From Pseudomonadota bacterium (lineage in GTDB: Bacteria; Pseudomonadota; Gammaproteobacteria; Burkholderiales; Burkholderiaceae_C): a stretch of DNA of 64,000 bases. The stretch is from assembly GCA_029779845.1 (NCBI GenBank), contig JAKOZT010000065.1, positions 16,432-80,431 of the forward strand, read 5' to 3'. Both the position numbers and the translations under genes were made by a program. Under the pieces are notes generated by a model. That model was given only the letters and a program-made list of their open reading frames with translations, was not told where the DNA came from and ran no database searches. Shown one piece after another: positions 48,023-56,413 of the stretch (its first letter is position 1; each line of letters begins with the position of its first letter).

Positions 48023-48610
48023 ATGCCGTCCCGCAAGCCCGAACCCTCCGCTCTCGCGAGCCCCGTCCATCGCCTGCGCGAGCTGCTGCAACGCCCGCTC
48101 CAGCTCAAGCTGCGCGGCGCGCAGCTGCACGTGGTGCTGGGTGAAAAAGCGGAGAAACAGGCCGAGGCCTCCACCGGCACGTCGGCCGGGGAAGCGCTGC
48201 GCCGCGGCCACGCCGAACTGCGCGGGCTGCTGCGCCGCCACCCCGAGACGCGCCAGCTGATGCGCCACCTCGCCTTCACCGAAACCGAGATCGGCCGCTT
48301 CGGCAACCGCGCGCTGAAGCGCGAGATCCCGGTGCCGGTGCTGCGCAAGGCGCTCGACCAGCTCGACATGCTCTCCTCGCAAGACGCGCCCGGCGAAGGC
48401 CTGGCCTACCTGCGCGCGCGCATCGCCGAGGCGGTGGAAGTGCGCGGCCGCGCCATCGAGATCGACGAGGACACCGAGACGCGCCCCGGCAGCCTGGAGG
48501 TGATGGAGGCCTCGCACTCGCTGTTCGACGAGATGGAGAAGAGCTGGACCGGCCAGATCCCGCCGGACGGCGTTCATTCCCCGCTGCGCCCGGAGCCCCG
48601 ATCGGAGTAA
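48023..48610 (+). CDS. Conserved hypothetical protein
   Basis: A 195-residue, charged, mostly helical cytoplasmic protein (LRELLQRPLQLKLRGAQLHVVLGE, RHPETRQLMRHLAFTETEIGRFG). I do not recognise a named family. The ATG at 48023 is chosen because upstream in-frame codons read as low-quality sequence; no strong ribosome site is seen. The 211-nt gap upstream shows nothing else. Confidence 0.65.
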   Translation: MPSRKPEPSALASPVHRLRELLQRPLQLKLRGAQLHVVLGEKAEKQAEASTGTSAGEALRRGHAELRGLLRRHPETRQLMRHLAFTETEIGRFGNRALKREIPVPVLRKALDQLDMLSSQDAPGEGLAYLRARIAEAVEVRGRAIEIDEDTETRPGSLEVMEASHSLFDEMEKSWTGQIPPDGVHSPLRPEPRSE

Positions 48611-48658
48611 GGTGAGCGTCGCGCGCGCCCACGCAGGGCCGCCGCGCGGGAGACGCTC

Positions 48659-49816
48659 ATGACGCGCTTGCTTCGCCTGCTGTTCGCCTGCGCGGCCACG
48701 TTCTGGCTGGCCGCCTGCGCCGCCCCCGCGCCGCCCGCCGAGGGCCTGTTCGACGACAGCCTCTTCGCGCCGCCGGCGCAGCCGTTCGACACGGCCGCGG
48801 TGTTCGCGCTGTCCGATGCGATGCGGCGCTACCTCGACGAAGACCTGGCGCGCGACGTGCGCCGCAAGGGCGCTCGCGCCGCGCTGATCGACGCGCTCTA
48901 CGCGCCCGGCCGGCTGCGCCTGGAGTACGACGCGCAGCGCACCCGCACCGCCGCCGAGGCCTTCGAGGCGCGCAGCGGCAACTGCCTGTCGCTGGTGATC
49001 ATGAGCGCCGCGCTGGCGCGCCACCTCGGCCTGCCGGTGCAGTTCCACAGCGTCTACACCGACGCCGGCTGGGGCCGCAGCGGCGACCTGCTGGTCAGCA
49101 GCGGCCACGTCAACCTGACGCTGCGCCACCCGAACGCCGACGCGCGCATGCGCTTCGACATCGCCGAGGCGATGCTGATCGACTTCGAGCCGCCGCAGCC
49201 CGGCCAGAAGCAGTATTCGCGCGGCATCGGCGAAGCGACGCTGCTGGCGATGTACCTGAACAACCGCGCCGCCGAGACGCTCGCCGCCGGCGCGGTCGAC
49301 GAGGCCTACTGGTTCGCGCGCGCCGCCGTCGAAGCGGATGCGACCTTCCTGCTCGCGCGCAACACGCTGGCGGTGGTCTACCAGCGCCGCGGCGCGCTGG
49401 CGCAGGCCGAGCGCGTGCTGCAACAGCTGCTCGGCATCGAGCCGGCCAACGTGGCGGCGCTGGCGAATCTCGCGCGCGTCTATCAACGGCAGGGCCGCGC
49501 CGGCGAGGCCGCGGCGCTGCAGCAGCGCCTGGCGCGCATCGAGCCCGAGCCGCCGTACCACTTCTTCCAGCTCGGGCTGGAGGCGATGCAGCGGCGCGAC
49601 TATGCGCGGGCCAAGGCGATGTTCGAGCGCGAGATTGAGCGCGCGGCCTACCACCACGAGTTCCACTTCGCGCTCGCGCTGGCGAGCTATGGGCTGGGCG
49701 ACGTGCGCGAGGCGCAGCGGCAACTGAACCTGGCGCTGAAGGCGAGCACGCGCGAGGCCGACCGCGAGCTGTACGCGGGCAAGCTGGAGCGGCTCAAGTC
49801 GCTGCGCCTGCAGTAG
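48659..49816 (+). CDS. Transglutaminase-like/TPR lipoprotein
   Basis: The 385-residue lipoprotein has LAAC with the lipidated cysteine at 20. A transglutaminase-like segment (ARSGNCLSLVIMSAALARHLGLPVQF, with the cysteine and a later GHVNL) is followed by TPR repeats from about residue 210 to the end (AYWFARAAVEADATFLLARN, ALANLARVYQRQGRAGEA). Such proteins sit on the inner face of the outer membrane or in the periplasm. Its end overlaps the convergent oligopeptidase gene by 23 nt. Confidence 0.85.
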   Translation: MTRLLRLLFACAATFWLAACAAPAPPAEGLFDDSLFAPPAQPFDTAAVFALSDAMRRYLDEDLARDVRRKGARAALIDALYAPGRLRLEYDAQRTRTAAEAFEARSGNCLSLVIMSAALARHLGLPVQFHSVYTDAGWGRSGDLLVSSGHVNLTLRHPNADARMRFDIAEAMLIDFEPPQPGQKQYSRGIGEATLLAMYLNNRAAETLAAGAVDEAYWFARAAVEADATFLLARNTLAVVYQRRGALAQAERVLQQLLGIEPANVAALANLARVYQRQGRAGEAAALQQRLARIEPEPPYHFFQLGLEAMQRRDYARAKAMFEREIERAAYHHEFHFALALASYGLGDVREAQRQLNLALKASTREADRELYAGKLERLKSLRLQ

Positions 49817-51851
49817 GGCCGCCGAGGCCCCAGATCGCCAGCATGAAAGCCACCACCTCGGCCCGCTCCGCCAGCGCGTCGTAGCGCCCCGAGGCGCCGC
49901 CGTGGCCGGCGTCCATGTTGACGGACAGCAGCGCCGGCTCGTGATTCGTCCGCAGCGTGCGCAGCTTCGCGGCGTACTTGGCCGCTTCCCAGTACGGCAC
50001 CTGGCTGTCGTTCAGGCCGGCGCGCAGGTACATCGCCGGGTAGGCGGCGGCGCGCAGGTTGTCGTAGGGTGAATAGCGCCGCATCACCGCGTAGTCGGCC
50101 GGCTCCTTCGGGTTGCCCCATTCGAGGAACTCGCCCACCGTCAGCGGCAGCGTCTCGTCGAGCATGGTGTTGATCACGTCGACGAACGGCACTTCGGCCA
50201 CCACGGCGCGGAACAGCTCGGGCCGCAGGTTGGCCGCCGCCGCCACCAGCAGGCCGCCGGCGCTGCCGCCTTCGACGATCAGTTGCGCCGGCGTGGTCCA
50301 GCCCTGCGCGACGAGCGCCTCGGCGCAGGCGACGAAGTCGCTGAAGCTGTTCGGCTTGGCGGCCAGCTTGCCGTCGTCGTACCAGCGCCGGCCGCGGTCG
50401 CCGCCGCCGCGCACGTGCGCGATCGCGAACACCGCGCCGCGGTCGAGCAGGCTCAGCCGCGACGACGAGAAATACGGATCGACCGGGATGCCGTAGGCGC
50501 CGTAGCCGTACATCAGCAGCGGCTGCGGCGCGCCGTGCCGCCGGTCTCTGCGCCACACCAGCGACACCGGCACCTCGGTGCCGTCGGCGGCGCGGGCGAG
50601 GATCTGCGTGCTGTCGTAGCCCTTCGGGTCGTAGCCGCCGAGCACCGGCTGGCGCTTCTTCAGCGTGCGCTCGCCGGTTCGCAGGTCGACGTCGTAGATC
50701 GAGTGCGGCGTCACCATCGAGGTGTAGGCGACGCGGTAGAGGTCGGTGTCGAACTCCTCGTTGATCTCGCCGCCGGCGCTGTACACCGCCTCGTCGAAGG
50801 GGATGTGCCAGTCGCGGCCGGTGTTCAGGTCGAACACGCGCAGCTTCAGCGTGCCGCGGTCGCGCTCCTGCACGACCATCCAGCGCTCGAACAGGTCCAC
50901 GTCTTCCAGCATCACGTCGTCGCGCTGCGCGATCAGCTCGCGCGCGGTTTCGAGCGACGGCGCCTCGGCGTCCGTCTCGACCAGGCGGAAATTGCGCCCG
51001 GTGTCGTTGACGAGCAGGTAGAAGCGCCCGTGCCGGTGGTCGAGCGACATCTCGACGCCGCGCCGGCGCGGCAGCACGATGCGCGGCCGCGCGGCGGGAT
51101 CGTCCGCGGCCATCACCAGCAGCTCGGTGGTGTCCTTGCTCGCCGAGGCGATCACGAGGTAGCGTTCGTCGCGCGTCTTGCCCAGGCCGACCCAGAACAG
51201 CTCGTCGGTCTCCTCGTAGAGCAGCTCGTCGGGCAGGCCCGACCCGATGCGATGGCGCCAGACGCGGTGCGTGCGCCTGGCCTCGTCCTTGGTCAGGTAG
51301 TAGAGCGTGCGGCTGTCGTTGCCCCAGGCGGCGTCCTCGGTCTTCTCGATCGCCAGCGGCAGGTCTTCGCCGGTCGCGAGGTCGCGCACGCGCAGCGTGT
51401 AGTCGAGCGCGCCGCTCTCGTCGAGCGAGTAGGCGAGCAGCGTGGTGTCGGGGCTGACCTCCAGCGCGCCGAGCTGCAGGAAGGGCTTGCCCTCGGCGAG
51501 GGCGTTGACGTCGAGCATCACCTCTTCCGGCGCGCCGGGAACGTCGCGCCGGCGCAGCCAGGTTTCGTACTGGCGGCCCTTCGCGGTGCGGCTCCAGTGC
51601 CACCAGCCGTTCTTGCGCCAGGGCACGTCGTCGTCGTCTTCCTGGATGCGCGCCAGCATCTCGTCGTAGAGCTGCCGCTTCAGCGCCGCGTGCGGCGTGA
51701 ACCAGGCCTCGGTGTGGGCGTTCTCGGCGTGCAGGTGGGCGATGACCTCGGGGTCGTCGCGCTCGCGCAGCCAGTGCCAGTCGTCGATGCGCGTCTCGCC
51801 ATGCAGGGACACATCCTTCGGGCGGCGCGCGGGAATCGGTGCTTTGCTCAT
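49794..51851 (-). CDS. ptrB: Oligopeptidase B-like prolyl oligopeptidase (S9A)
   Basis: The 685-residue serine peptidase has an N-terminal beta-propeller (DDWHWLRERDDPEVIAHL near the start) and a C-terminal hydrolase domain. The nucleophile is in EGGSAGGLL, the Asp region is AGLNDSQVPYWE and the His is in DAGHGG. It cleaves short peptides after basic residues if it is a true oligopeptidase B. The start at 51851 is preferred; a longer in-frame start would overlap the divergent BtuF-like gene. Confidence 0.92.
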   Translation of the reverse strand: MSKAPIPARRPKDVSLHGETRIDDWHWLRERDDPEVIAHLHAENAHTEAWFTPHAALKRQLYDEMLARIQEDDDDVPWRKNGWWHWSRTAKGRQYETWLRRRDVPGAPEEVMLDVNALAEGKPFLQLGALEVSPDTTLLAYSLDESGALDYTLRVRDLATGEDLPLAIEKTEDAAWGNDSRTLYYLTKDEARRTHRVWRHRIGSGLPDELLYEETDELFWVGLGKTRDERYLVIASASKDTTELLVMAADDPAARPRIVLPRRRGVEMSLDHRHGRFYLLVNDTGRNFRLVETDAEAPSLETARELIAQRDDVMLEDVDLFERWMVVQERDRGTLKLRVFDLNTGRDWHIPFDEAVYSAGGEINEEFDTDLYRVAYTSMVTPHSIYDVDLRTGERTLKKRQPVLGGYDPKGYDSTQILARAADGTEVPVSLVWRRDRRHGAPQPLLMYGYGAYGIPVDPYFSSSRLSLLDRGAVFAIAHVRGGGDRGRRWYDDGKLAAKPNSFSDFVACAEALVAQGWTTPAQLIVEGGSAGGLLVAAAANLRPELFRAVVAEVPFVDVINTMLDETLPLTVGEFLEWGNPKEPADYAVMRRYSPYDNLRAAAYPAMYLRAGLNDSQVPYWEAAKYAAKLRTLRTNHEPALLSVNMDAGHGGASGRYDALAERAEVVAFMLAIWGLGGPTAGAAT

Positions 51852-51870
51852 CCGTGCGAGCATACGGTGC

Positions 51871-52665
51871 ATGTCCACGCCCGGCCCGCAACGCATCGTC
51901 TGCCTCACCGAGGAGACCACCGAGTGGCTCTACCTGCTCGGCGAGGAGGCGCGCATCGTCGGCATCTCCGGCTACACCGTGCGGCCCAGGCGCGCGCGCC
52001 AGGAGAAGCCGCGCGTCTCGGCCTTCCTCGACGGCAAGATCGACCGCATCGTCGCGCTCGAGCCGGAGCTGGTGATCGGCTTCTCCGACATGCAGGCGGC
52101 GCTCGCCGATGCGCTGATCCGCGCCGGGTTGAACGTGCTGGTCACCAACCAGCGCAGCGTGGCGGAGATTTTTTCGACGCTGCGCCTGGTGGCGGGGCTG
52201 GTGGGTCGAGGCGGCGAAGCCGAGGCCTGGATCGCGCAGTGCGAGCAGCGCCACGCCGCGATCCGCGCCGCGGCCGCGTCGTGGCCGCGCCGCCCGCGCG
52301 TCTACTTCGAGGAATGGGACGAGCCGATGATCAGCGCGATCCGCTGGGTCAGCGAGCTGATCGCGATCGCCGGCGGCGACGACGTGTTCCCCGAACTGGC
52401 GCTGCAGCGCATGGGCCGCGACCGCGTGATCGCCGATGCGCTGGCGCCGGCGCGGCGCGCGCCGGACATCATCATCGGCAGCTGGTGCGGCAAGAAGTTC
52501 CGCCCCGAGCGCGTGGCCGCGCGGCCCGGCTGGCAGGACGTGCCGGCGGTGCGCGCGGGCGCGCTCTTCGAGATCAAGAGCTGCGACATCCTGCAGCCCG
52601 GCCCGGCCGCGCTGACCGACGGGCTCGAACAACTGCACCGCCTGATCGCCGGCGTGGCGAGCTGA
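51871..52665 (+). CDS. BtuF-like cobalamin/iron-binding protein without signal peptide
   Basis: The 264-residue protein of the type-III periplasmic-binding fold (PQRIVCLTEETTEWLYLLGEEARIVGISGYT, IDRIVALEPELVIGFSDMQAALADAL) resembles BtuF. It has no signal peptide and starts directly with the first fold strand at ATG 51871. It probably works in the cytoplasm, perhaps in cobalamin handling. Its start is 19 nt from that of the divergent ptrB, leaving no room for a separate promoter between start codons. Confidence 0.82.
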   Translation: MSTPGPQRIVCLTEETTEWLYLLGEEARIVGISGYTVRPRRARQEKPRVSAFLDGKIDRIVALEPELVIGFSDMQAALADALIRAGLNVLVTNQRSVAEIFSTLRLVAGLVGRGGEAEAWIAQCEQRHAAIRAAAASWPRRPRVYFEEWDEPMISAIRWVSELIAIAGGDDVFPELALQRMGRDRVIADALAPARRAPDIIIGSWCGKKFRPERVAARPGWQDVPAVRAGALFEIKSCDILQPGPAALTDGLEQLHRLIAGVAS

Positions 52666-52679
52666 AGGAGAGACGGACG

Positions 52680-54197
52680 ATGCGCTTCCCGCGCCGCAGC
52701 GGCATCCTGCTGCACCCCACCTCGCTGCCCGGCCCGCACGGCAGCGGCGACCTCGGCGCCGAGGCGCACGGCTTCGTCGACTGGCTCGCCGAGGCCGGGC
52801 AGACGCTGTGGCAGGTGCTGCCGCTCGGCGGCCTCGGCCCGGGCAACTCGCCCTACATGAGCAGCTCGGCCTTCGCCGGCAACGTGCTGCTGATCGACCT
52901 GCGCGAGCTGCAGCGGCGCGGCTGGCTGGCCGTCGACGAGGTCGAGCCGCTGGCCGGCGCCGACGCGCGGCGCGTGGACTTCGCCGCGATGGTGCCGTTT
53001 CGCATGCAGCGCCTCGCGCTCGCCGCCGGACGCTTCGCGCGCCAGGCGAGTGCGCAGGAGCGCGCCGACCTCGCCGCCTTCGAGCACGCGCAGGCCGACT
53101 GGCTGGCCGACTACGCGCTCTTCATGGCGCTGGCCGAGCACCACGCCTGGGCCGACTGGTGCGAGTGGCCCGACGGCCTGGCGTCGCGCGAGCCGCAGGC
53201 GCTGGAGCGTGCCCACAAGACGCACCGCGAGCGCATCGCCTTCTGGACCTTCTGCCAATGGTGCTTCTTCGGCCAATGGGCGGCGCTGCGCGCGCACGCC
53301 CATGAACGCGGCGTGCAGATCGTCGGCGACATGCCGATCTTCGTGGCCTACCAGAGCGCCGACGTGTGGGCGCAGCCGCAGCTCTTCGAGCTGGATGCGG
53401 GCGGCCGGCCGACCGTGATCGCCGGCGTGCCGCCCGACGCCTTCAGCGCCACCGGCCAGCGCTGGGGCAACCCGCTGTACCGCTGGAGCGAACACGCGAA
53501 GGCCGGCTATGCGTGGTGGATCGAGCGCGTGCGGCGCAGCTTCGAACTGGTCGACATCGTGCGCATCGACCACTTCCGCGGCTTCGCGGCCCATTGGGAG
53601 ATCCAAGCCTCGGAGCCCACGGCGCGCAACGGACACTGGGTCACCGGCCCCGGCGAAGCGCTGTTCCGCGCCATCGCCGACGCGCTCGGCCCGCTGCCCA
53701 TCATCGCGGAAGACCTGGGCGTGATCACGCCCGACGTCGATGCCTTGCGCAAGGCATTCCGCTTCCCCGGCATGCGCATCCTGCAGTTCGCCTGGGGCGA
53801 GGGCGCGGCGGCCGAGCGGCGCTTCCAGCCGCACCGCCACGAGAGCGACAGCGTGGTCTACACCGGCACGCACGACAACGACACCACGCTCGGCTGGTGG
53901 GCGGCGGCCGACGAAGCGACGCGCCACCATCTGCGCGAGTACCTCGCCAGCGACGGCCGCGCGGTGCATTGGGACCTGATCCGCGCCGCCTGCGCCAGCG
54001 TGGCCGACACCGCGATCCATCCCTTGCAGGACGTGCTGGGTCTCGGCAGCGAAGGCCGCATGAACTTCCCCGGCCAGCGCGAGGGCTGGTGGGCGTGGCG
54101 CTTCGAGTGGAGCCGGATGCCGCAGGACGCGGCGGGGCGGCTGCGGCGCATGGGGGCGCTGTACGAGCGGCTGCCGGCGCCGGATCAGCGCATGTAG
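52680..54197 (+). CDS. malQ: 4-Alpha-glucanotransferase MalQ
   Basis: The 505-residue GH77 enzyme has PTSLPGPHGSGDLGAEA near the start, the nucleophile in VRIDHFRGF, the acid/base in IIAEDLGVI and the third carboxylate in THDNDTTLGWW. It disproportionates maltodextrins. No glycogen or maltose genes are adjacent. GGAGAG precedes the start, which follows the BtuF-like gene by 14 nt. Its 3' end overlaps the convergent dmeR by 13 nt. Confidence 0.94.
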   Translation: MRFPRRSGILLHPTSLPGPHGSGDLGAEAHGFVDWLAEAGQTLWQVLPLGGLGPGNSPYMSSSAFAGNVLLIDLRELQRRGWLAVDEVEPLAGADARRVDFAAMVPFRMQRLALAAGRFARQASAQERADLAAFEHAQADWLADYALFMALAEHHAWADWCEWPDGLASREPQALERAHKTHRERIAFWTFCQWCFFGQWAALRAHAHERGVQIVGDMPIFVAYQSADVWAQPQLFELDAGGRPTVIAGVPPDAFSATGQRWGNPLYRWSEHAKAGYAWWIERVRRSFELVDIVRIDHFRGFAAHWEIQASEPTARNGHWVTGPGEALFRAIADALGPLPIIAEDLGVITPDVDALRKAFRFPGMRILQFAWGEGAAAERRFQPHRHESDSVVYTGTHDNDTTLGWWAAADEATRHHLREYLASDGRAVHWDLIRAACASVADTAIHPLQDVLGLGSEGRMNFPGQREGWWAWRFEWSRMPQDAAGRLRRMGALYERLPAPDQRM

Positions 54198-54460
54198 GAG
54201 CGCAACGCCCGCACCACCTGCTCCACGTCGTCGGCGCGCTGCCGCGCAGTGGCATCCGCGCGCCCGAGGTGCTCGCGCACGTGGCCTTCCAGCACCTCGG
54301 CCATCAGCCCGTTGACGGCGCCGCGGATCGCGGCGATCTGCTGCAGCACGGCGGCGCATTCGACTTGCGCGTCGAGCGCGCGCTCGAGCGCCTCGGCCTG
54401 CCCCTTGATGCGGCGCACGCGCGCCAGCAGCGGCTTGCGGCGGTGAATCGTGTGTGCCAT
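54185..54460 (-). CDS. dmeR: RcnR/CsoR-family metal-responsive repressor (DmeR-like)
   Basis: The 91-residue all-helical repressor carries all four RcnR nickel/cobalt ligands at matching positions: H3, C35, H60 and H64. FrmR- and CsoR-type residue sets fit less well. The IKGQAEALERAL segment is family-typical. It is divergent from a CDF efflux gene, and a TACTG-G-rich-AGTA site lies between, as in dmeRF and rcnRA systems. Ni or Co is the likely inducer. The symbol is given by analogy with DmeR. Confidence 0.88.
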   Translation of the reverse strand: MAHTIHRRKPLLARVRRIKGQAEALERALDAQVECAAVLQQIAAIRGAVNGLMAEVLEGHVREHLGRADATARQRADDVEQVVRALRSYMR

Positions 54461-54484
54461 CGGCGTTCCGTCCTTCGCGGCGTC

Positions 54485-54505
54485 ATATACTGGGGTGCAG
54501 TATAT
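54485..54505. promoter_or_regulatory. RcnR/DmeR-type operator
   Basis: ATATACTG and CAGTATAT are perfect 8-bp inverted arms around a 5-nt spacer GGGTG. This matches the TACT-G-tract-AGTA form of RcnR-type sites. It starts 25 nt from the dmeR start and runs into the first base of the dmeF ATG at 54504, so a bound repressor should block both promoters. Confidence 0.8.
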
Positions 54506-55439
54506 GGACACCCCTTCGATTTCAACAGCCGCCGAGCCGCCGCACAGCCACGCCTTCGACGCCGGCGACCCGCTCGCCGAGCGCAACACGCGCCGCGCGG
54601 TGCTGCTGGCCGCCGTGATGATGGTGGTCGAGATCGCGTGCGGCTACGCCTTCAACTCGATGGCGCTGCTCGCCGACGGCTGGCACATGAGCTCGCACGT
54701 GCTGGCGCTGGGCCTGTCGGCGCTGGCCTACCTCGCGGCGCGGCGCCTCGCGCACGACCGGCGCTTCGCCTTCGGCACCTGGAAGATCGAGGTGCTGGGC
54801 GGCTACACCAGCGCGCTGCTGCTCGTCGCGGTGGCGGCGCTGATGCTGTGGCAGTCGGTCGAGCGCCTGATCGCGCCGCTGCCCATCCGCTACGGCGAGG
54901 CGATCAGCGTCGCCGCGATCGGGCTGCTGGTCAACCTGGTCTGCGCCTGGCTGCTGAAGGACGGGCACGGCCACGAGCACGACCACGGCCACCACCATCA
55001 CCACGACGACCTGAACCTGCGCTCGGCCTACCTGCACGTGGTGGCGGACGCAGCCACCTCGGTGCTGGCGATCGTCGCGCTGTTCGGCGGCATGCGGTGG
55101 GGCGCGGACTGGCTCGACCCGCTGATGGGCATCGCCGGCGCGGCGCTGGTGGCGACGTGGGCCGTCGGCCTGCTGCGCGAGAGCGGCCGCGTGCTGCTCG
55201 ATGCCGAGATGGACGCGCCGGTGGTCGAGGAGATCCGCGAAGCCGTCGCCGCGGGCGGCGTCGCGGCCGAGATCACCGACCTGCACGTCTGGCGCGTCGG
55301 CAAGGGGAAGTACGCCTGCATCCTGGCCGTTGCGACGGCTTCAGCGGATGCCGGTCCGGACTACTTCCGTGGGCTGCTCGCGGTGCACGAAGAACTGGTG
55401 CACGTGACGGTGGAGGTCGAGGGCTGGCGGAAGCGGTGA
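54504..55439 (+). CDS. dmeF: Cation diffusion facilitator (DmeF-like Co/Ni exporter)
   Basis: The 311-residue CDF antiporter has six membrane spans, a first metal site around LADGWHMSSH (D58, H61, H65 region) and a second at HVVADAATS (H178, D182). A histidine-rich loop at about 155-169 (HGHEHDHGHHHHHDD) is typical of DmeF. The N-terminal PHSHAFDAGD is family-like. It is controlled by the divergent DmeR. No ribosome site is visible because the start overlaps the operator, so a leaderless message is possible. Its end overlaps the tRNA-Ser gene. Confidence 0.9.
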   Translation: MDTPSISTAAEPPHSHAFDAGDPLAERNTRRAVLLAAVMMVVEIACGYAFNSMALLADGWHMSSHVLALGLSALAYLAARRLAHDRRFAFGTWKIEVLGGYTSALLLVAVAALMLWQSVERLIAPLPIRYGEAISVAAIGLLVNLVCAWLLKDGHGHEHDHGHHHHHDDLNLRSAYLHVVADAATSVLAIVALFGGMRWGADWLDPLMGIAGAALVATWAVGLLRESGRVLLDAEMDAPVVEEIREAVAAGGVAAEITDLHVWRVGKGKYACILAVATASADAGPDYFRGLLAVHEELVHVTVEVEGWRKR

Positions 55440-55512
55440 GATTCGAACTCACGAACGGTTGCCCGTTGCCGGTTTTCAAGACCGGTGCAATCGACCACTC
55501 TGCCACGCTTCC
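55425..55512 (-). tRNA. tRNA-Ser (anticodon UGA)
   Basis: On the minus strand an 88-nt tRNA begins GGAAGCG and ends CGCTTCC-G-CCA with an encoded CCA. The anticodon loop CTTGAAA sits in a CCGGT/ACCGG stem (anticodon TGA). A long variable arm (CAACGGGCAACCGTT) and TTCGAATC T-loop identify a class-II serine tRNA. The acceptor and T-arm pair perfectly. The 3' end overlaps the last 15 nt of dmeF on the opposite strand. Confidence 0.95.
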
Positions 55513-55540
55513 GGCGAGGGCCGGATTGTAGGTTGCCGGC

Positions 55541-56362
55541 TCACCCCGGCACCTGCGCCTGCTCGCACGCCACCTGGAACACTTCGCGCCGCCCGCCATC
55601 CACGCGCACCGCGGTCAGCGAACCGCCCCACACGCAGCCGGTGTCCAGCGCCAGCAGATCGGGCCGGTTGACGAGCCCGAGCGTCGACCAGTGGCCGAAG
55701 GCGATCGGCACGCCCTCGGTGCGCCGCCCCGGCGCCTCGAACCACGGGTAGAACTCCGCCGGCGCGCCGCCGGCGCCTTCCTTGGTCTTCAGATCGAGCG
55801 CGCCGGCCGCATCGACGAAGCGGATGCGCGTCAGCACGTTGATGATGAAGCGCAGCCGCTCGTGGCCGGCGAGCGCCGCGTCCCAGCGGCGCGGCTCGTC
55901 GGCGTACATGCGGTGCAGAAAATCGTCGAGCGCGTCGCTCTTCAGCATCGCCTCCACCTCGGCGGCGCGCGCCAGCGTCTCGTCGCGGCTCCACTGCGGC
56001 ACCACGCCGGCGTGCACGCACAGCCAGCCGGCTTCTATCACCGCCATGCGGCGCTGGCGCAGCCATTCCAGCCACGCGGCGCGGTCGGGCGCCTCCAGCA
56101 CCTCGGCCAGCGTGTCGCTGCGGTGCGGCTTGCGGCCGCCGCAGGCCACCGCGAGCAGGTGCAGGTCGTGGTTGCCGAGCAGGCAGGTGGCGGCGTCGCC
56201 GAGATCGCGCAGGCGCTTCAGCGTGGCCAGCGACGCGGGCCCGCGGTTGACGAGGTCGCCGAGCACGACGAGCCGGTCGCGCGAGGGCGAGAAGCCGATC
56301 GCCGCGAGCAGCCGCTCCAAGGCGTCGCAGCAGCCTTGCACGTCACCGATGAGGTAGATCAT
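55541..56362 (-). CDS. apaH: Symmetrical bis(5'-nucleosyl)-tetraphosphatase ApaH
   Basis: The 273-residue metallophosphatase has YLIGDVQGC, GDLVNRGPAS and LLGNHDLHLLAV, the metal-binding blocks of ApaH. C-terminal features are FGHWSTLGL and LDTGCVWGG. It hydrolyses Ap4A and can remove nucleotide caps from RNA. The start is ATG 56362. It is divergent from the CorC/HlyC-type gene across 51 nt. Confidence 0.95.
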   Translation of the reverse strand: MIYLIGDVQGCCDALERLLAAIGFSPSRDRLVVLGDLVNRGPASLATLKRLRDLGDAATCLLGNHDLHLLAVACGGRKPHRSDTLAEVLEAPDRAAWLEWLRQRRMAVIEAGWLCVHAGVVPQWSRDETLARAAEVEAMLKSDALDDFLHRMYADEPRRWDAALAGHERLRFIINVLTRIRFVDAAGALDLKTKEGAGGAPAEFYPWFEAPGRRTEGVPIAFGHWSTLGLVNRPDLLALDTGCVWGGSLTAVRVDGGRREVFQVACEQAQVPG

Positions 56363-56413
56363 GCGGGCGATTCTGCTACGCTGGCCCTTCCGCCACCTCC
56401 GCAGACGCCCTGC

